Shown piece after piece: positions 45,307 to 53,894 of a stretch of DNA of 64,000 nucleotides (its first letter is position 1; every line of letters begins with the position of its first letter). Where the stretch lies: assembly GCA_040752515.1 (NCBI GenBank), contig JBFMGQ010000013.1, positions 7,691 to 71,690 on the forward strand. Reading direction: 5' to 3'. The translations under genes and the position numbers were made by a program. A model generated the notes under the pieces. The model saw only the letters and a program-made list of their open reading frames with translations. It did not search any database and had not been told where the DNA came from. This DNA is from Tenuifilum sp040752515 (GTDB lineage Bacteria > Bacteroidota > Bacteroidia > Bacteroidales > Tenuifilaceae).

Positions 45307-45358
45307 GTTGACATATGAATAATAACGACCTTATATATAATTAAGTATCAGATAAACA
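45307..45358 (-). promoter_or_regulatory. Two-block motif, copy 2 (upstream of the thiolase operon)
   Basis: GTTGACAT (45307-45314) and AAGTATCAGA-TAAACA (45343-45358), about 70 bases before the thiolase start. The second block matches the copy at 38208 in 15 of 16 bases. The 45238-45410 gap contains no gene. Confidence 0.5.
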
Positions 45359-45416
45359 ATATGATAGTAATATTTTAAATTACGTTGACCTTAATACATT
45401 TTGCATAAATAAAAAA

Positions 45417-45437
45417 ACCGCTCGCTTAAGCGGTTTT
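45417..45437 (-). terminator. Terminator of tRNA-Gln
   Basis: ACCGCT/AGCGGT stem immediately after the tRNA, with seven T on the minus strand. Confidence 0.8.
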
Positions 45438-45439
45438 TG

Positions 45440-45512
45440 TTGTCCTGCCAGGGGTCGAACCTGGACTCTTCTGATCCAGAGTCAGACGTGTTGCCAATTA
45501 CACCACAGGACA
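45440..45512 (-). tRNA. tRNA-Gln (CUG)
   Basis: Minus-strand cloverleaf: acceptor TGTCCTG/CAGGACA, D-arm GTGT/ACAC, anticodon stem TCTGA/TCAGA with loop CTCTGGA (anticodon CTG), and T-arm CCAGG-TTCGACC-CCTGG. CCA is not encoded. It lies 101 bases downstream of glnS on the same strand. Confidence 0.92.
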
Positions 45513-45529
45513 ATGTAGTAATAACGCTG

Positions 45530-45562
45530 CAAAGATAATGTTTTTAAAAATTGATTTGCAAA
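45530..45562 (-). promoter_or_regulatory. Bacteroidota-type promoter for tRNA-Gln
   Basis: On the minus strand TTTG (45562-45559), 21-base spacer, TATCTTTG (45537-45530), 18 bases before the tRNA 5' end. Confidence 0.6.
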
Positions 45563-45613
45563 ATATTTTTGCAATTTTTTAGGGTAAGGCTTTTTATTAA
45601 GGGCAATAGCCGG

Positions 45614-47308
45614 CTATTTACCGGCTAATTTTGCCCAGGTATCTTTCAGCGTTACAGTTCTGTTGAACACCAGATGTTCAGGAGTTGAATCGTAATCAAC
45701 ACAGAAGTAACCAAGGCGCTCAAACTGGAACTTATCCAAATGCTTTGCGTGTTTAAGCGATGGCTCCAGATATCCCTCAATTACTTTGAGCGATTCCGGA
45801 TTGAGCGACGATTTCCAATCCTGTCCTTCAGGAACATCATCGGGGTCGGGTTTGGAGAATAGCCTATCGAACAAACGGATTTCGGCTTTAATAGCGTGAG
45901 GTATGGAAACCCAGTGAATTGTTCCCTGAACCTTTCGCCCGTCGGGCGAATTACCACCGCGTGATGCCGGATCGTAGGTGCAACGTAACTCAATAGTGTT
46001 GCCCTGAGCATCCTTAATCACCTCCTCGCACTTGATGAAGTAAGCGTAACGCAGGCGTACTTCCTGACCGGGTGCAAGGCGGAAAAACTTTTTGGGGGGA
46101 TTTTCCATGAAGTCGTCGCGCTCAATGTAAAGTTCACGGCTGAAAGGAACCATTCGCTTACCAGCCGATTCGTCTTCGGGGTTGTTAATGGCTTCAAGTT
46201 CTTCAACCTGGCCTTCGGGGTAGTTGGTGATAACCACCTTTAGGGGGTTAAGAACTGCCATACGGCGCTCAGCGCGCTTGTTTAGATCTTCGCGGATACA
46301 GAATTCAAGTAACGATAAATCGATAACGTTATCGCGTTTAGCCACGCCAACCTTATCGGCAAAGTAACGGATAGCTTCAGGGGTATACCCCCTACGGCGT
46401 AAGCCACAAATGGTTGGCATTCGGGGGTCATCCCAGCCCATTACCACCTTTTCCTGAACCAGTTGCAAAAGCTTACGTTTACTCATTACTGTATAGGAGA
46501 GGTTCAGGCGAGCAAACTCGTACTGTTTTGAAGGGAAAATCTCCAATTTCTCAATGAACCAATCGTATAGCGGGCGATGGACATCGAACTCGAGGGTACA
46601 AATGGAATGGGTGATTTTTTCGATGGAGTCCGATTGCCCATGGGCGTAATCGTACATGGGGTAAATGCACCACTTGTTGCCGGTACGGTGATGTTCAGCA
46701 TGAATAATGCGGTACATTATGGGGTCGCGCATCAGCATGTTGGGGTGCGCCATGTCGATTTTAGCACGTAGTACTTTTTCGCCATCCTTAAACTCACCGG
46801 CACGCATTCGGCGGAACAGGTCAAGGTTCTCTTCCACCGAGCGGTTGCGCCAAGGGCTTTCCTTTCCGGGTTGTGTTACTGTTCCCCTATTTATTCTAAT
46901 TTCTTCCTGCGACTGATCATCAACATAGGCCAATCCTTTCTTGATTAGCAGTTCGGCCCACTGGTACAGCTGCTCAAAGTAGTCGGAAGCGTAAAACTCG
47001 TTAGCCCATTCAAAACCAAGCCATTTAATATCTTCCTTAATGGAGTTCACGTATTCCACGTCTTCCTTCACGGGATTGGTATCGTCGAAACGGAGGTTGG
47101 TTTTGCCACCGTACTTTTGTGCCAAGCCAAAGTTCAGGCATATTGATTTAGCATGACCAATATGCAGATATCCGTTGGGTTCGGGTGGGAAACGGGTAAG
47201 CACCCGGCCTCCGTGTTTTCCCGTTCGAATATCTTCCTCAATAATTTCCTCTAAAAAATTTTTAGGTCTTTCGCCGCTGTCGCCTAATGTTAACTCGTGT
47301 TCGGTCAT
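45614..47308 (-). CDS. glnS: Glutaminyl-tRNA synthetase
   Basis: 564 residues, the normal length. It has the class I signature PPEPNGYLHIGHAKS (about 41-55), the KMSKS-type loop TVMSKRKL, and a C-terminal beta-barrel anticodon-binding domain (FERLGYFCVDYDST). It charges tRNAGln with glutamine, and the cognate tRNA-Gln lies just downstream on the same strand. ATG start at 47308. Confidence 0.96.
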   Translation of the reverse strand: MTEHELTLGDSGERPKNFLEEIIEEDIRTGKHGGRVLTRFPPEPNGYLHIGHAKSICLNFGLAQKYGGKTNLRFDDTNPVKEDVEYVNSIKEDIKWLGFEWANEFYASDYFEQLYQWAELLIKKGLAYVDDQSQEEIRINRGTVTQPGKESPWRNRSVEENLDLFRRMRAGEFKDGEKVLRAKIDMAHPNMLMRDPIMYRIIHAEHHRTGNKWCIYPMYDYAHGQSDSIEKITHSICTLEFDVHRPLYDWFIEKLEIFPSKQYEFARLNLSYTVMSKRKLLQLVQEKVVMGWDDPRMPTICGLRRRGYTPEAIRYFADKVGVAKRDNVIDLSLLEFCIREDLNKRAERRMAVLNPLKVVITNYPEGQVEELEAINNPEDESAGKRMVPFSRELYIERDDFMENPPKKFFRLAPGQEVRLRYAYFIKCEEVIKDAQGNTIELRCTYDPASRGGNSPDGRKVQGTIHWVSIPHAIKAEIRLFDRLFSKPDPDDVPEGQDWKSSLNPESLKVIEGYLEPSLKHAKHLDKFQFERLGYFCVDYDSTPEHLVFNRTVTLKDTWAKLAGK

Positions 47309-47694
47309 CGCTTTTGTGTTTTTTTCAGAACCAACAAAAATAGAATTTTGTTAACAAATAGATTTTTCAAAGCATACTTTTTTTTACCCGAGATTAGTCG
47401 TTAGTAACACAAATAAAATTAAACTACCTGTTTCTATTGACTTATCCAGGCAATCCCGACTTATTAAAATCTTTCATTCCAAAGTTTCGGAAATATATTT
47501 TTTAGTGAAATCGTCAATTGACCTTTTCAATCGACGAATTTGGGTTTACCTTATTTCTTGCACTCCATTTTGGAAAATCTGATTAAAACGCTCATTATTC
47601 TTACCGTTTAAGAATAAATACCTAAAAATAAGTACACAGGTTTTGAATTGGATTAAAATCCAATTCAGTTAGGAGGTATTTGGTGGGGGAAAAC
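47309..47694. other. Intergenic region with repeat copy B and a palindrome
   Basis: No gene seen. It contains the dispersed element (47389-47555), a perfect 22-base palindrome GAATTGGATT-AA-AATCCAATTC (47645-47666), and a possible -7 box TATTTTTG on the minus strand (47342-47335) for glnS. Confidence 0.6.
47389..47555 (+). repeat. Dispersed multi-hairpin intergenic element, copy B
   Basis: It matches the minus strand of copy A over about 165 bases, best in its first 85 (GATTAGTC, AACACAAA, GTTTCTATTGACTTATC, AAAATCTTT, AAGTTTCGG). The first hairpin is degraded (13 of 17 pairs), and the last is kept with changed bases on both arms (CGTCAATTGA/TTCAATCGACG). Confidence 0.8.
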
Positions 47695-48096
47695 TTAGTA
47701 GGTAACAAAATTAAAAGGGACTTGGGCCAATTCCGATAAATCTTCACCGGCTTCGCGGAGTTCGGAATCCTCCTTGTCGTAGTACCAGTTAATAGTTAAA
47801 GGTATTCCTGCGTTTTGGATTTGGTTAAGGCTAATGATGATATCGTATAGGAATTTCGCTGACGACGAGTTAAAGTAAACCAGTTTGAATTGAAATTCTA
47901 TAGGCTGAATATTTTCACCTTTGCTGTTTTTTTCTAAAAGTTCCTTACTATAGCTATCAAGCCAATCTAGAATAGGGATATAAAAATCTCTTACATTTTC
48001 GGGGCGTGAGTAACCCGAAATGGTCAATATATTCACACTGGGGTTAAAGTCAATTTGTGGAGTTGCGTTGCTTGATTTTAAAACTAATGGGTTCAT
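47695..48096 (-). CDS. SiaC-like DUF1987 regulatory protein
   Basis: 133 residues from ATG 48096 (an upstream TTG at 48105 is less likely). Pattern: TPQIDFNPSVNILTISGYSRPEN, FYIPILDWLDSY, FKLVYFNSSSAKFLYDII (phospho-site segment with Ser) and WYYDKEDSELREAGEDLSEL. It is about 50 percent similar to the next protein by eye. Last gene of a SiaB-SiaC-SiaC operon. Confidence 0.82.
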   Translation of the reverse strand: MNPLVLKSSNATPQIDFNPSVNILTISGYSRPENVRDFYIPILDWLDSYSKELLEKNSKGENIQPIEFQFKLVYFNSSSAKFLYDIIISLNQIQNAGIPLTINWYYDKEDSELREAGEDLSELAQVPFNFVTY

Positions 48097-48106
48097 TCTG
48101 ATCAAT

Positions 48107-48517
48107 TTACGTATTAGGCGTTATTGGAATAAAGTTGAACGGGAAATTAATCATCTCCGATATCTCTTCACCTGATTCAAATATCTCATCATCGTCTTCG
48201 TCGTAGTACCAGTTAATTTCAACGGCGTTACCTTTGGAGTGGAACTTCATGAAAACCATAAGGATATCCATAAGGAACTTTGAAGAAGCTGAGTTGAAGT
48301 AGGTGAGCTTCAGGTTCAGTACAAGGTTACTCTTGTTAAAGTTTGTGTTCTTGGCAAGTACATTTTCCTCGTAATCTTCAAGCCATTTAATAAGTGGTTT
48401 ATAGAAACCAACAGTGTTTTCGGGCCTTGAAAAACCTGAGATTTCGAAAACCGAATTATCGGGATCGAAAAAAACTCGGGGTGTAAATTCGCTGGGCTCT
48501 ATGTATAATGGTTCCAT
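48107..48517 (-). CDS. SiaC-like DUF1987 regulatory protein
   Basis: 136 residues from ATG 48517. A GTG at 48523 overlapping the kinase stop is an alternative. It shows TPRVFFDPDNSVFEISGFSRPEN, FYKPLIKWLEDYEENVL, LKLTYFNSASSKFLMDIL and the acidic WYYDEDDDEIFESGEEISEM. It is the direct target candidate of the kinase encoded just upstream. Confidence 0.82.
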   Translation of the reverse strand: MEPLYIEPSEFTPRVFFDPDNSVFEISGFSRPENTVGFYKPLIKWLEDYEENVLAKNTNFNKSNLVLNLKLTYFNSASSKFLMDILMVFMKFHSKGNAVEINWYYDEDDDEIFESGEEISEMINFPFNFIPITPNT

Positions 48518-48522
48518 GGTCA

Positions 48523-49041
48523 CTAACTGTTTTGGTTTTGAAGCGACACCTTAATTCTCAGAGTAAAGTATGTGTACTGTTCGTCAATATCTTCAAAAGA
48601 GAATTCTAACTTATTTTCGGTAACCTTAGCAATATTTATGATACCGAGACCAGCACCACCTTTCTGTGTCACATTTCCACTAAGTATAACCTCCTTGTAA
48701 AACTCTTTAAGACCAGCTTTATCGAGTTGATTGACTTTCTCCAAACGTGCTTTTAAAGTGCCCATTTTAACTTTCAGCAAAGAGTTAGAGCAACTCAAAT
48801 CGACCTTGTCGTTTTCCAGTATTAGTGAAAATTTGGGCTGAAAATTATTGCTGCCCTTGATAACATCTTGATGCTTGTATATGTTCTCAAGGCTCTCGAC
48901 CATGGCAGAATATACTTTCTTACGTATGATGATCCCAAAGTTGTACCGCTCAAGCAACGATGTCATCTTATTGAGCAAAAAACCTATCTCCTCGTAGGAG
49001 AGTGGACCGTAATGGTTGATTAAAACTTCGCCTTTTTCCAC
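48523..49041 (-). CDS. SiaB-like (DUF6272) protein kinase
   Basis: 172 residues with a GTG start (49041). It has a GHKL-type ATPase fold: N-box-like VESLENIYKHQD and a glycine loop TQKGGAGLGIINIAK. P. aeruginosa SiaB phosphorylates SiaC with this type of domain, and anti-sigma kinases such as SpoIIAB are related. It is followed at once by two SiaC-like genes, giving the kinase and its substrates in one operon. No diguanylate cyclase (SiaD) gene is nearby, so the final output is unknown. Confidence 0.8.
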   Translation of the reverse strand: MEKGEVLINHYGPLSYEEIGFLLNKMTSLLERYNFGIIIRKKVYSAMVESLENIYKHQDVIKGSNNFQPKFSLILENDKVDLSCSNSLLKVKMGTLKARLEKVNQLDKAGLKEFYKEVILSGNVTQKGGAGLGIINIAKVTENKLEFSFEDIDEQYTYFTLRIKVSLQNQNS

Positions 49042-49228
49042 GATAGATTGAGGTGTTTATATAAAATTATTACTATAATCTTTAACGCAAAGTTTGGCTA
49101 TTTAAACGACGAAAGATAATACATTTTGACGAATTGTATAAAATGATATGACGAAAAAAATGAGAGCTGGGGTAAAGATACGAAAAAACAAGATAGGTAT
49201 GATTTAATTCCATTATGGTAATAAAAAG

Positions 49229-49253
49229 AAAGCCGAGTGTTTCACTCGGCTTT
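49229..49253 (-). terminator. Terminator of the S46 peptidase gene
   Basis: AAAGCCGAGTG/CACTCGGCTTT, an 11-bp perfect stem with TTT loop, then TCTTTTTATT on the minus strand. Confidence 0.85.
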
Positions 49254-49274
49254 CGGGTTAGGATGTGCAGGGAA

Positions 49275-51425
49275 TTACTCAATGATTTTCATTTCGTCGA
49301 TTAAACGGGTTGCTCCGGCATACTTGTCAATCACAAAGAGGACATAGCGTATATCAACGGAAATGGTGCGTTGCAATTTGTTTTCGAAAACGATGTCGCC
49401 GCTCATGGCCTCCCAGTTACCATCGAATGCAATGCCAATAAGTTCGCCGTTGCCATTCATTACAGGGCTACCTGAGTTCCCTCCGGTAATATCGTTGGTT
49501 GAGATAAACGCAACGGGCATTTTGCCATCTTTTCCGTAGCGGCCGTAATCCTTTGATTTGTATAGTTCTTTAAGTTTTTCAGGAACCACAAATTCCCAGT
49601 TATCGGGGTCTTCCTTCTCCATTACCCCATCGAGGGTAGTTTGGTAGTCGTAGTGAACGGCATCCATCGGGAAGTAGTCCTTAACCTCTCCATAGGTAAG
49701 ACGCATGGTAAAGTTAGCATCGGGATACATGGCTTTGCCTTCGTTCATCTCAAGAATACCTGCAATGTAAAGGCGTTGCCCACGTTGCAGCTTTTCGTTA
49801 AACGGAGCCATCAGCTTGCTAATCTCTTCAGCTTTGTTCGAGATGGAAGTCGCTACAATGTAAACCGGGTCTTTTTCAAGTGCCTTTAGGTTTGGCTTAT
49901 CGATGAATGCGTTGAACTTGGCAGGGTCGGTAAACATGGTTTTTGCAAACATCTGGTCAATGAACTTATCTACATCGCCTTTGAACTTGGTTCTAATGGT
50001 GGTAAAAATATCGGGCTGGTAGTTAACCGGAACATTTTCCATGAAAATGCGGAACATTGCCTTGGAGGTTTTTTGGTCGGTTGGGGTGTTGTAGTTCTTG
50101 TAGAAGTTCTCGGCACGCGCTTTCAGCGATTTGGTTATTTTTGAAATATCCTCGGTTTTGTTGCTCTTAAGGGCATCGGCCAATGAACGGGTCATGGAGG
50201 CAAAGCCAACAATTTCAGCTCCGCTGAACAAAGCCTCATTGATATACTGGTTGGCGTGGAGGTACTCCTTGCGTCCTGTAACACCTTCGTTAATCAGATT
50301 TAGAGCATCGCCATATTTTTGTTGACGTTCGGGTGAGGCAAGAACCCACTTGGTGAATTCTTCTTCCTGTTGCTTCTTGAAATCGTAAACCTTGAGGCGC
50401 TTGAGGGCCTTATTCATACCAATGGAATTCTTCCAGTAATTGCTGGAACCGGCATACTTGGATGCATACTTGATATTCACGGCCTTGTCGGCTTGCATAT
50501 CTTTTAGCCAGATTTCCTGCTTAATTCCTCTAACGTATATCCTGTTGGCATTCAGGATATTCATGCGTTCCTGAACCTCAACTGCTGTCATGTAGCGTTG
50601 GGTGCTACCTGGGTATCCCATTATCATGGTATAGTCGCCATTGTTTATTCCTTTGAGCGAAATGGGAAGGAAGTGTTTGGGTTTGTAGGGAACATTCTCG
50701 CGCGAGTACTCGGCGGGTTTGTTGTCCTTTCCGGCATAAATGCGGAATACCGAAAAGTCGCCGGTGTGGCGAGGCCACATCCAGTTGTCGGTATCGTGGC
50801 CAAACTTACCGATTGATGATGGGGGAGCGCCTACCAGTCGAACATCGTTGAACACCTCGTAAACCAATAGGAAGAACTGGTTGCCTCCAAAGAAACTGCG
50901 AACACTTGCCGTGTAGTGAGTACCTTCGGTTGCCTGCTTGGCAATTTTACGACCCATTTCCATAGCCGCTTTATCGCGGTCGGCTTCGGACATTTCGGGT
51001 TTCAAGGCTGCATTAACCTGCTCAGTAACATCCTCGATGCGAATGAGGAATGTGGCAGTTAGACCGGGGGTAGGAATCTCCTCCTCGAACGATTTTGCCC
51101 AGAAACCATCTTCAAGGTAATCGTGCTCAGGGGTACTATGCTGCTGAATGGCTCCGTAGCCGCAGTGGTGATTTGTAAGCACCAAGCCCTGGTCGGAAAC
51201 TACCTCGCCGGTGCAGCCACGGCCAAAAATGATTACGGCATCCTTTATGCTTGCCTGGTTAAGGCTGTAGATGTCATCGGCAGTTAGCTTGAAGCCCTTT
51301 TGCTGCATAGCCTGTATATTATACTTTTGGAGTAGAGGGAGCAACCACATTCCCTCGTCGGCTTTTACAGCCGAACTAACCAGGAGTAAAAATCCCAGTA
51401 TGAGTGTTGTTAATCGTTTTGTCAT
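49275..51425 (-). CDS. S46-family dipeptidyl-peptidase (DPP7/DPP11-like)
   Basis: 716 residues, the family length, with a signal peptide (LILGFLLLVSSAVKA). Chymotrypsin-like catalytic triad: His in VLTNHHCGYGAIQ (about 87), Asp in TDNWMWPRHTGDFSVFR, and Ser in TGGNSGSPVMNGNGE (about 653), with a helical domain inserted in the middle. S46 enzymes release dipeptides from oligopeptides in the periplasm and serve asaccharolytic amino-acid use. The FDGNWEAMSGDI segment looks more DPP7-like than DPP11-like, a tentative reading. Confidence 0.93.
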   Translation of the reverse strand: MTKRLTTLILGFLLLVSSAVKADEGMWLLPLLQKYNIQAMQQKGFKLTADDIYSLNQASIKDAVIIFGRGCTGEVVSDQGLVLTNHHCGYGAIQQHSTPEHDYLEDGFWAKSFEEEIPTPGLTATFLIRIEDVTEQVNAALKPEMSEADRDKAAMEMGRKIAKQATEGTHYTASVRSFFGGNQFFLLVYEVFNDVRLVGAPPSSIGKFGHDTDNWMWPRHTGDFSVFRIYAGKDNKPAEYSRENVPYKPKHFLPISLKGINNGDYTMIMGYPGSTQRYMTAVEVQERMNILNANRIYVRGIKQEIWLKDMQADKAVNIKYASKYAGSSNYWKNSIGMNKALKRLKVYDFKKQQEEEFTKWVLASPERQQKYGDALNLINEGVTGRKEYLHANQYINEALFSGAEIVGFASMTRSLADALKSNKTEDISKITKSLKARAENFYKNYNTPTDQKTSKAMFRIFMENVPVNYQPDIFTTIRTKFKGDVDKFIDQMFAKTMFTDPAKFNAFIDKPNLKALEKDPVYIVATSISNKAEEISKLMAPFNEKLQRGQRLYIAGILEMNEGKAMYPDANFTMRLTYGEVKDYFPMDAVHYDYQTTLDGVMEKEDPDNWEFVVPEKLKELYKSKDYGRYGKDGKMPVAFISTNDITGGNSGSPVMNGNGELIGIAFDGNWEAMSGDIVFENKLQRTISVDIRYVLFVIDKYAGATRLIDEMKIIE

Positions 51426-51497
51426 GGCATTTATTTTTTGGGTTTGTTTTTTCGACAGCTAAAGTTACGATTAGTTTAATTAAACATCACGCTAATA

Positions 51498-52076
51498 TTA
51501 CAAAAGCCTAAAGCTGAGTCGGTGGTAAGGTGTAACCCCGTGTTTAGCAATGCTTTCTCTGTGCTTTTTGGTTGGATACCCCTTGTTAATTTCCCAGCCG
51601 TACAGCGGAAACTCTTTACTGATGTTCACCATAAACTCATCTCGATACGTTTTGGCGAGAATCGATGCTGCTGCAATGGAAAGGAATTTGGAATCGCCTT
51701 TGATGATGCATGTATGCGGAATTCCCGGATACGGTTTAAAGCGGTTTCCATCAATCAGCAAATGCTGCGGTTTTTTTTTGTTCAGTTTACCAATGGCAAT
51801 ATGCATGGCCTGTATGGAGGCATTAAGTATGTTGATTTCATCAATTTCTTGGTTCGAGAGGCTTGCAACAGCCCAGTCGATGGCATAATGCTCAATTACC
51901 CTGCGAAGCTGCACGCGCTGCTTGTGGCTAAGCTGCTTGGAGTCGTTAATTAGCGGGTCATTGAAATCGGGGGGGAGAATAACTGCGGCGGCAAAAACAG
52001 GGCCAGCCAGGCAGCCCCTTCCTGCTTCATCGCAACCGGCTTCAATCACGTTGGAGTTCAAGTACTGCTTAAGCAT
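51498..52076 (-). CDS. rnhB: Ribonuclease HII
   Basis: 192 residues from ATG 52076. Catalytic acidic residues in EAGCDEAGRGCLAGP and INDSKQLS, and later LLIDGN and SIAAASILAKTYRD. It removes RNA from RNA-DNA hybrids and single ribonucleotides in DNA. A longer frame to 52211 is rejected because it lies wholly within the upstream glycosyltransferase gene and lacks similarity. The chosen start overlaps that gene's end by 8 bases, implying translational coupling. Confidence 0.93.
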   Translation of the reverse strand: MLKQYLNSNVIEAGCDEAGRGCLAGPVFAAAVILPPDFNDPLINDSKQLSHKQRVQLRRVIEHYAIDWAVASLSNQEIDEINILNASIQAMHIAIGKLNKKKPQHLLIDGNRFKPYPGIPHTCIIKGDSKFLSIAAASILAKTYRDEFMVNISKEFPLYGWEINKGYPTKKHRESIAKHGVTPYHRLSFRLL

Positions 52077-53199
52077 GGCCAAAACATTTTTCGATGCTGC
52101 TGTAGAGTGCTTGAGCGGTGTAATCCCAGTTGAAAAGCTTTTGTTGTTCCAAAGCGTTGGCACTAAGTACCCCACGCAGTTCCATGTCGTAGGCAACTCG
52201 ATGCATGGCATTCGCCATTTCGTTTACAGAGCAGGGGTCGAAGTAAATGGCTGAATTTCCTGCTATTTCAGGGATTGCAGTGGTGTTTGATGCAGCAATG
52301 GGCACACCACACTTCATGGCTTCAAGCAAGGGAATTCCAAATCCCTCGAAGGTTGAAGGGTAAATTACTGCGTGGGCAGCACCTGTAATTTGTGTTAGCT
52401 CATCTAAGCCTTTCCTGCCAAGAAAAACCACATCGCTACTGTACGAACAGTTTCTATAGGCAATATCAATATCGGTGGTTTTAAACATGGGTTCTCCCAC
52501 AAGTAAAAGCTTAATGGTTGAGCCGGCCTTTTTCCGGAATAAATCGTAGGCTTCAATTAGGCGGGCAACATTCTTTCGCGGATTGAATGCCCCAACAAAG
52601 AGGAAATAGGGTTGTCCATCGGAAATGCCTTGTCGAACTAGTTGAATTTCGTTTTCCGACAGGGGTCTGTACTTATCGCTTGCGCCATTGTAGGCAACAT
52701 CAATCTTACTGGTATCGATATTAAAATTTTTGGCAATATCGGCACGTGAAAACTCACTTACGGTAACTATCCGCTTTGCCTTTTGGGCAAAACGCGGAAA
52801 GAAGTAATTCATGTAATGCGATGTAAAAAAGGGTAAACCTTTAGGGCTATGGTAAAAGTTGATGTCGTGAATAACTGCCAGCTGCGGCACATTGGTATTC
52901 AGCGACAGGTAACCATCGGGCGAAACAAAAATATCGGCATTAATGGCTTTAAGCGTTTTGGGAATGCCATGCTCCAACCAGTAATACCATAAAAATGGAT
53001 GGCGTGCCGGAGGCCAGACAACTACAGGGGTTACGTTACTGTTAAATACAAAAGCCTTATCGTAAGGCCTATCAAAAATGAAAAAGAATTGATGTTCAGG
53101 ATGTTCCTTGGTTATCCGGATAAAAGTCTCATAGGTAAACCATCCTATACCCTCGAGCTTATTCTTAAGTAAAAGTCTTGTGTTTACGGCTATTCTCAA
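52069..53199 (-). CDS. GT4-family glycosyltransferase
   Basis: 376 residues. GT-B fold: an N-terminal RIAVNTRLLLKNKLEGIGW and IHDINFYHSPKG, then the GT4 donor site FVGAFNPRKNVARLIEAY and the E-x7-E-type STFEGFGIPLLEAMKCGVP. It transfers a sugar from a nucleotide donor to an unknown acceptor. The start is a TTG (53199): the frame is closed by a stop a few codons upstream, no ATG precedes the family-typical MRIAVN start, and so TTG is the best choice. Confidence 0.85.
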   Translation of the reverse strand: MRIAVNTRLLLKNKLEGIGWFTYETFIRITKEHPEHQFFFIFDRPYDKAFVFNSNVTPVVVWPPARHPFLWYYWLEHGIPKTLKAINADIFVSPDGYLSLNTNVPQLAVIHDINFYHSPKGLPFFTSHYMNYFFPRFAQKAKRIVTVSEFSRADIAKNFNIDTSKIDVAYNGASDKYRPLSENEIQLVRQGISDGQPYFLFVGAFNPRKNVARLIEAYDLFRKKAGSTIKLLLVGEPMFKTTDIDIAYRNCSYSSDVVFLGRKGLDELTQITGAAHAVIYPSTFEGFGIPLLEAMKCGVPIAASNTTAIPEIAGNSAIYFDPCSVNEMANAMHRVAYDMELRGVLSANALEQQKLFNWDYTAQALYSSIEKCFGHA

Positions 53200-53305
53200 A
53201 GCAAAATATTTGTGCTAATTACTACATTTTTTTAAAAAATAGCAACCGTAACATGCAAAATACCTATGCCCACACAACCCCAATGGCTGGTTTTCAAACA
53301 AATAA

Positions 53306-53337
53306 TTTGCAATTTGTTAAAAATGTTACTATATTTG
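53306..53337 (+). promoter_or_regulatory. Bacteroidota-type promoter for rimP-nusA-infB
   Basis: TTTG (53306-53309), 20-base spacer, TATATTTG (53330-53337), about 60 bases before rimP. Confidence 0.6.
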
Positions 53338-53358
53338 CAAAAGTTTTGCTGGAAGTGG

Positions 53359-53377
53359 CAGGGGACTTAGTCCCCTG
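53359..53377 (+). promoter_or_regulatory. Hairpin in the rimP leader
   Basis: CAGGGGAC-TTA-GTCCCCTG, a perfect 8-bp stem followed by TTTTG, 24 bases before the rimP ATG. It is terminator-like but with a short T-run, so a possible attenuator. Confidence 0.5.
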
Positions 53378-53400
53378 TTTTGCTTAAAAAACACGTAGGG

Positions 53401-53868
53401 ATGATTAGTAAGGAAACAATAGTTAGCATAGCTAACCCCTTGCTGGAAAAGGAAAACCTTTTCCTTGTTGATGTATCGGTTGGTACCGATAATAAGGTAG
53501 TGGTAACTATCGATGGCTACAAAGGCGTTTCAATTGATTCCTGCGTAAGTATTAGCCGAGGAATTGAGGCTGCACTCGACAGGGATAAAGAAGATTTTGA
53601 GCTGGAGGTAACATCAGCCGGATTGGGTCAACCACTAAGAATCCCTCGCCAGTACATAAAGAATATTGGTCAGGAGTTGGAGGTTGTTCTTAAAACTGGC
53701 GAGAAGGTTAAAGGTATACTCAACAGTGCCAACGAAAACAGCTTTACGCTTAGCGTAAGCAAAAAGGTTACCGTTGAAGGGTCAAAGAAAAAGAAAGAGC
53801 TGGTTGAACCGCTTCAGCTAACCTATCAGCAGGCTAAAAGTGCAAAAGTTGTACTTAAGTTTAAGTGA
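53401..53868 (+). CDS. rimP: Ribosome maturation factor RimP
   Basis: 155 residues from ATG 53401 (TTG 53380 lies in the leader hairpin's tail). RimP features: VDVSVGTDNKVVVTIDGYKGVSIDSCVSISR, FELEVTSAGLGQPLR (the SPG-like motif) and a C-terminal Sm-like barrel. It assists 30S subunit maturation. First gene of the conserved rimP-nusA-infB operon. Confidence 0.92.
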   Translation: MISKETIVSIANPLLEKENLFLVDVSVGTDNKVVVTIDGYKGVSIDSCVSISRGIEAALDRDKEDFELEVTSAGLGQPLRIPRQYIKNIGQELEVVLKTGEKVKGILNSANENSFTLSVSKKVTVEGSKKKKELVEPLQLTYQQAKSAKVVLKFK

Positions 53869-53894
53869 TATAATAGGGAAAAATATTTAAAGCA

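Noticed and set aside
52077..52211. N-terminal extension of RNase HII
   Set aside because: The extension lies inside the glycosyltransferase gene and carries no RNase HII motif. ATG 52076 gives the standard start.
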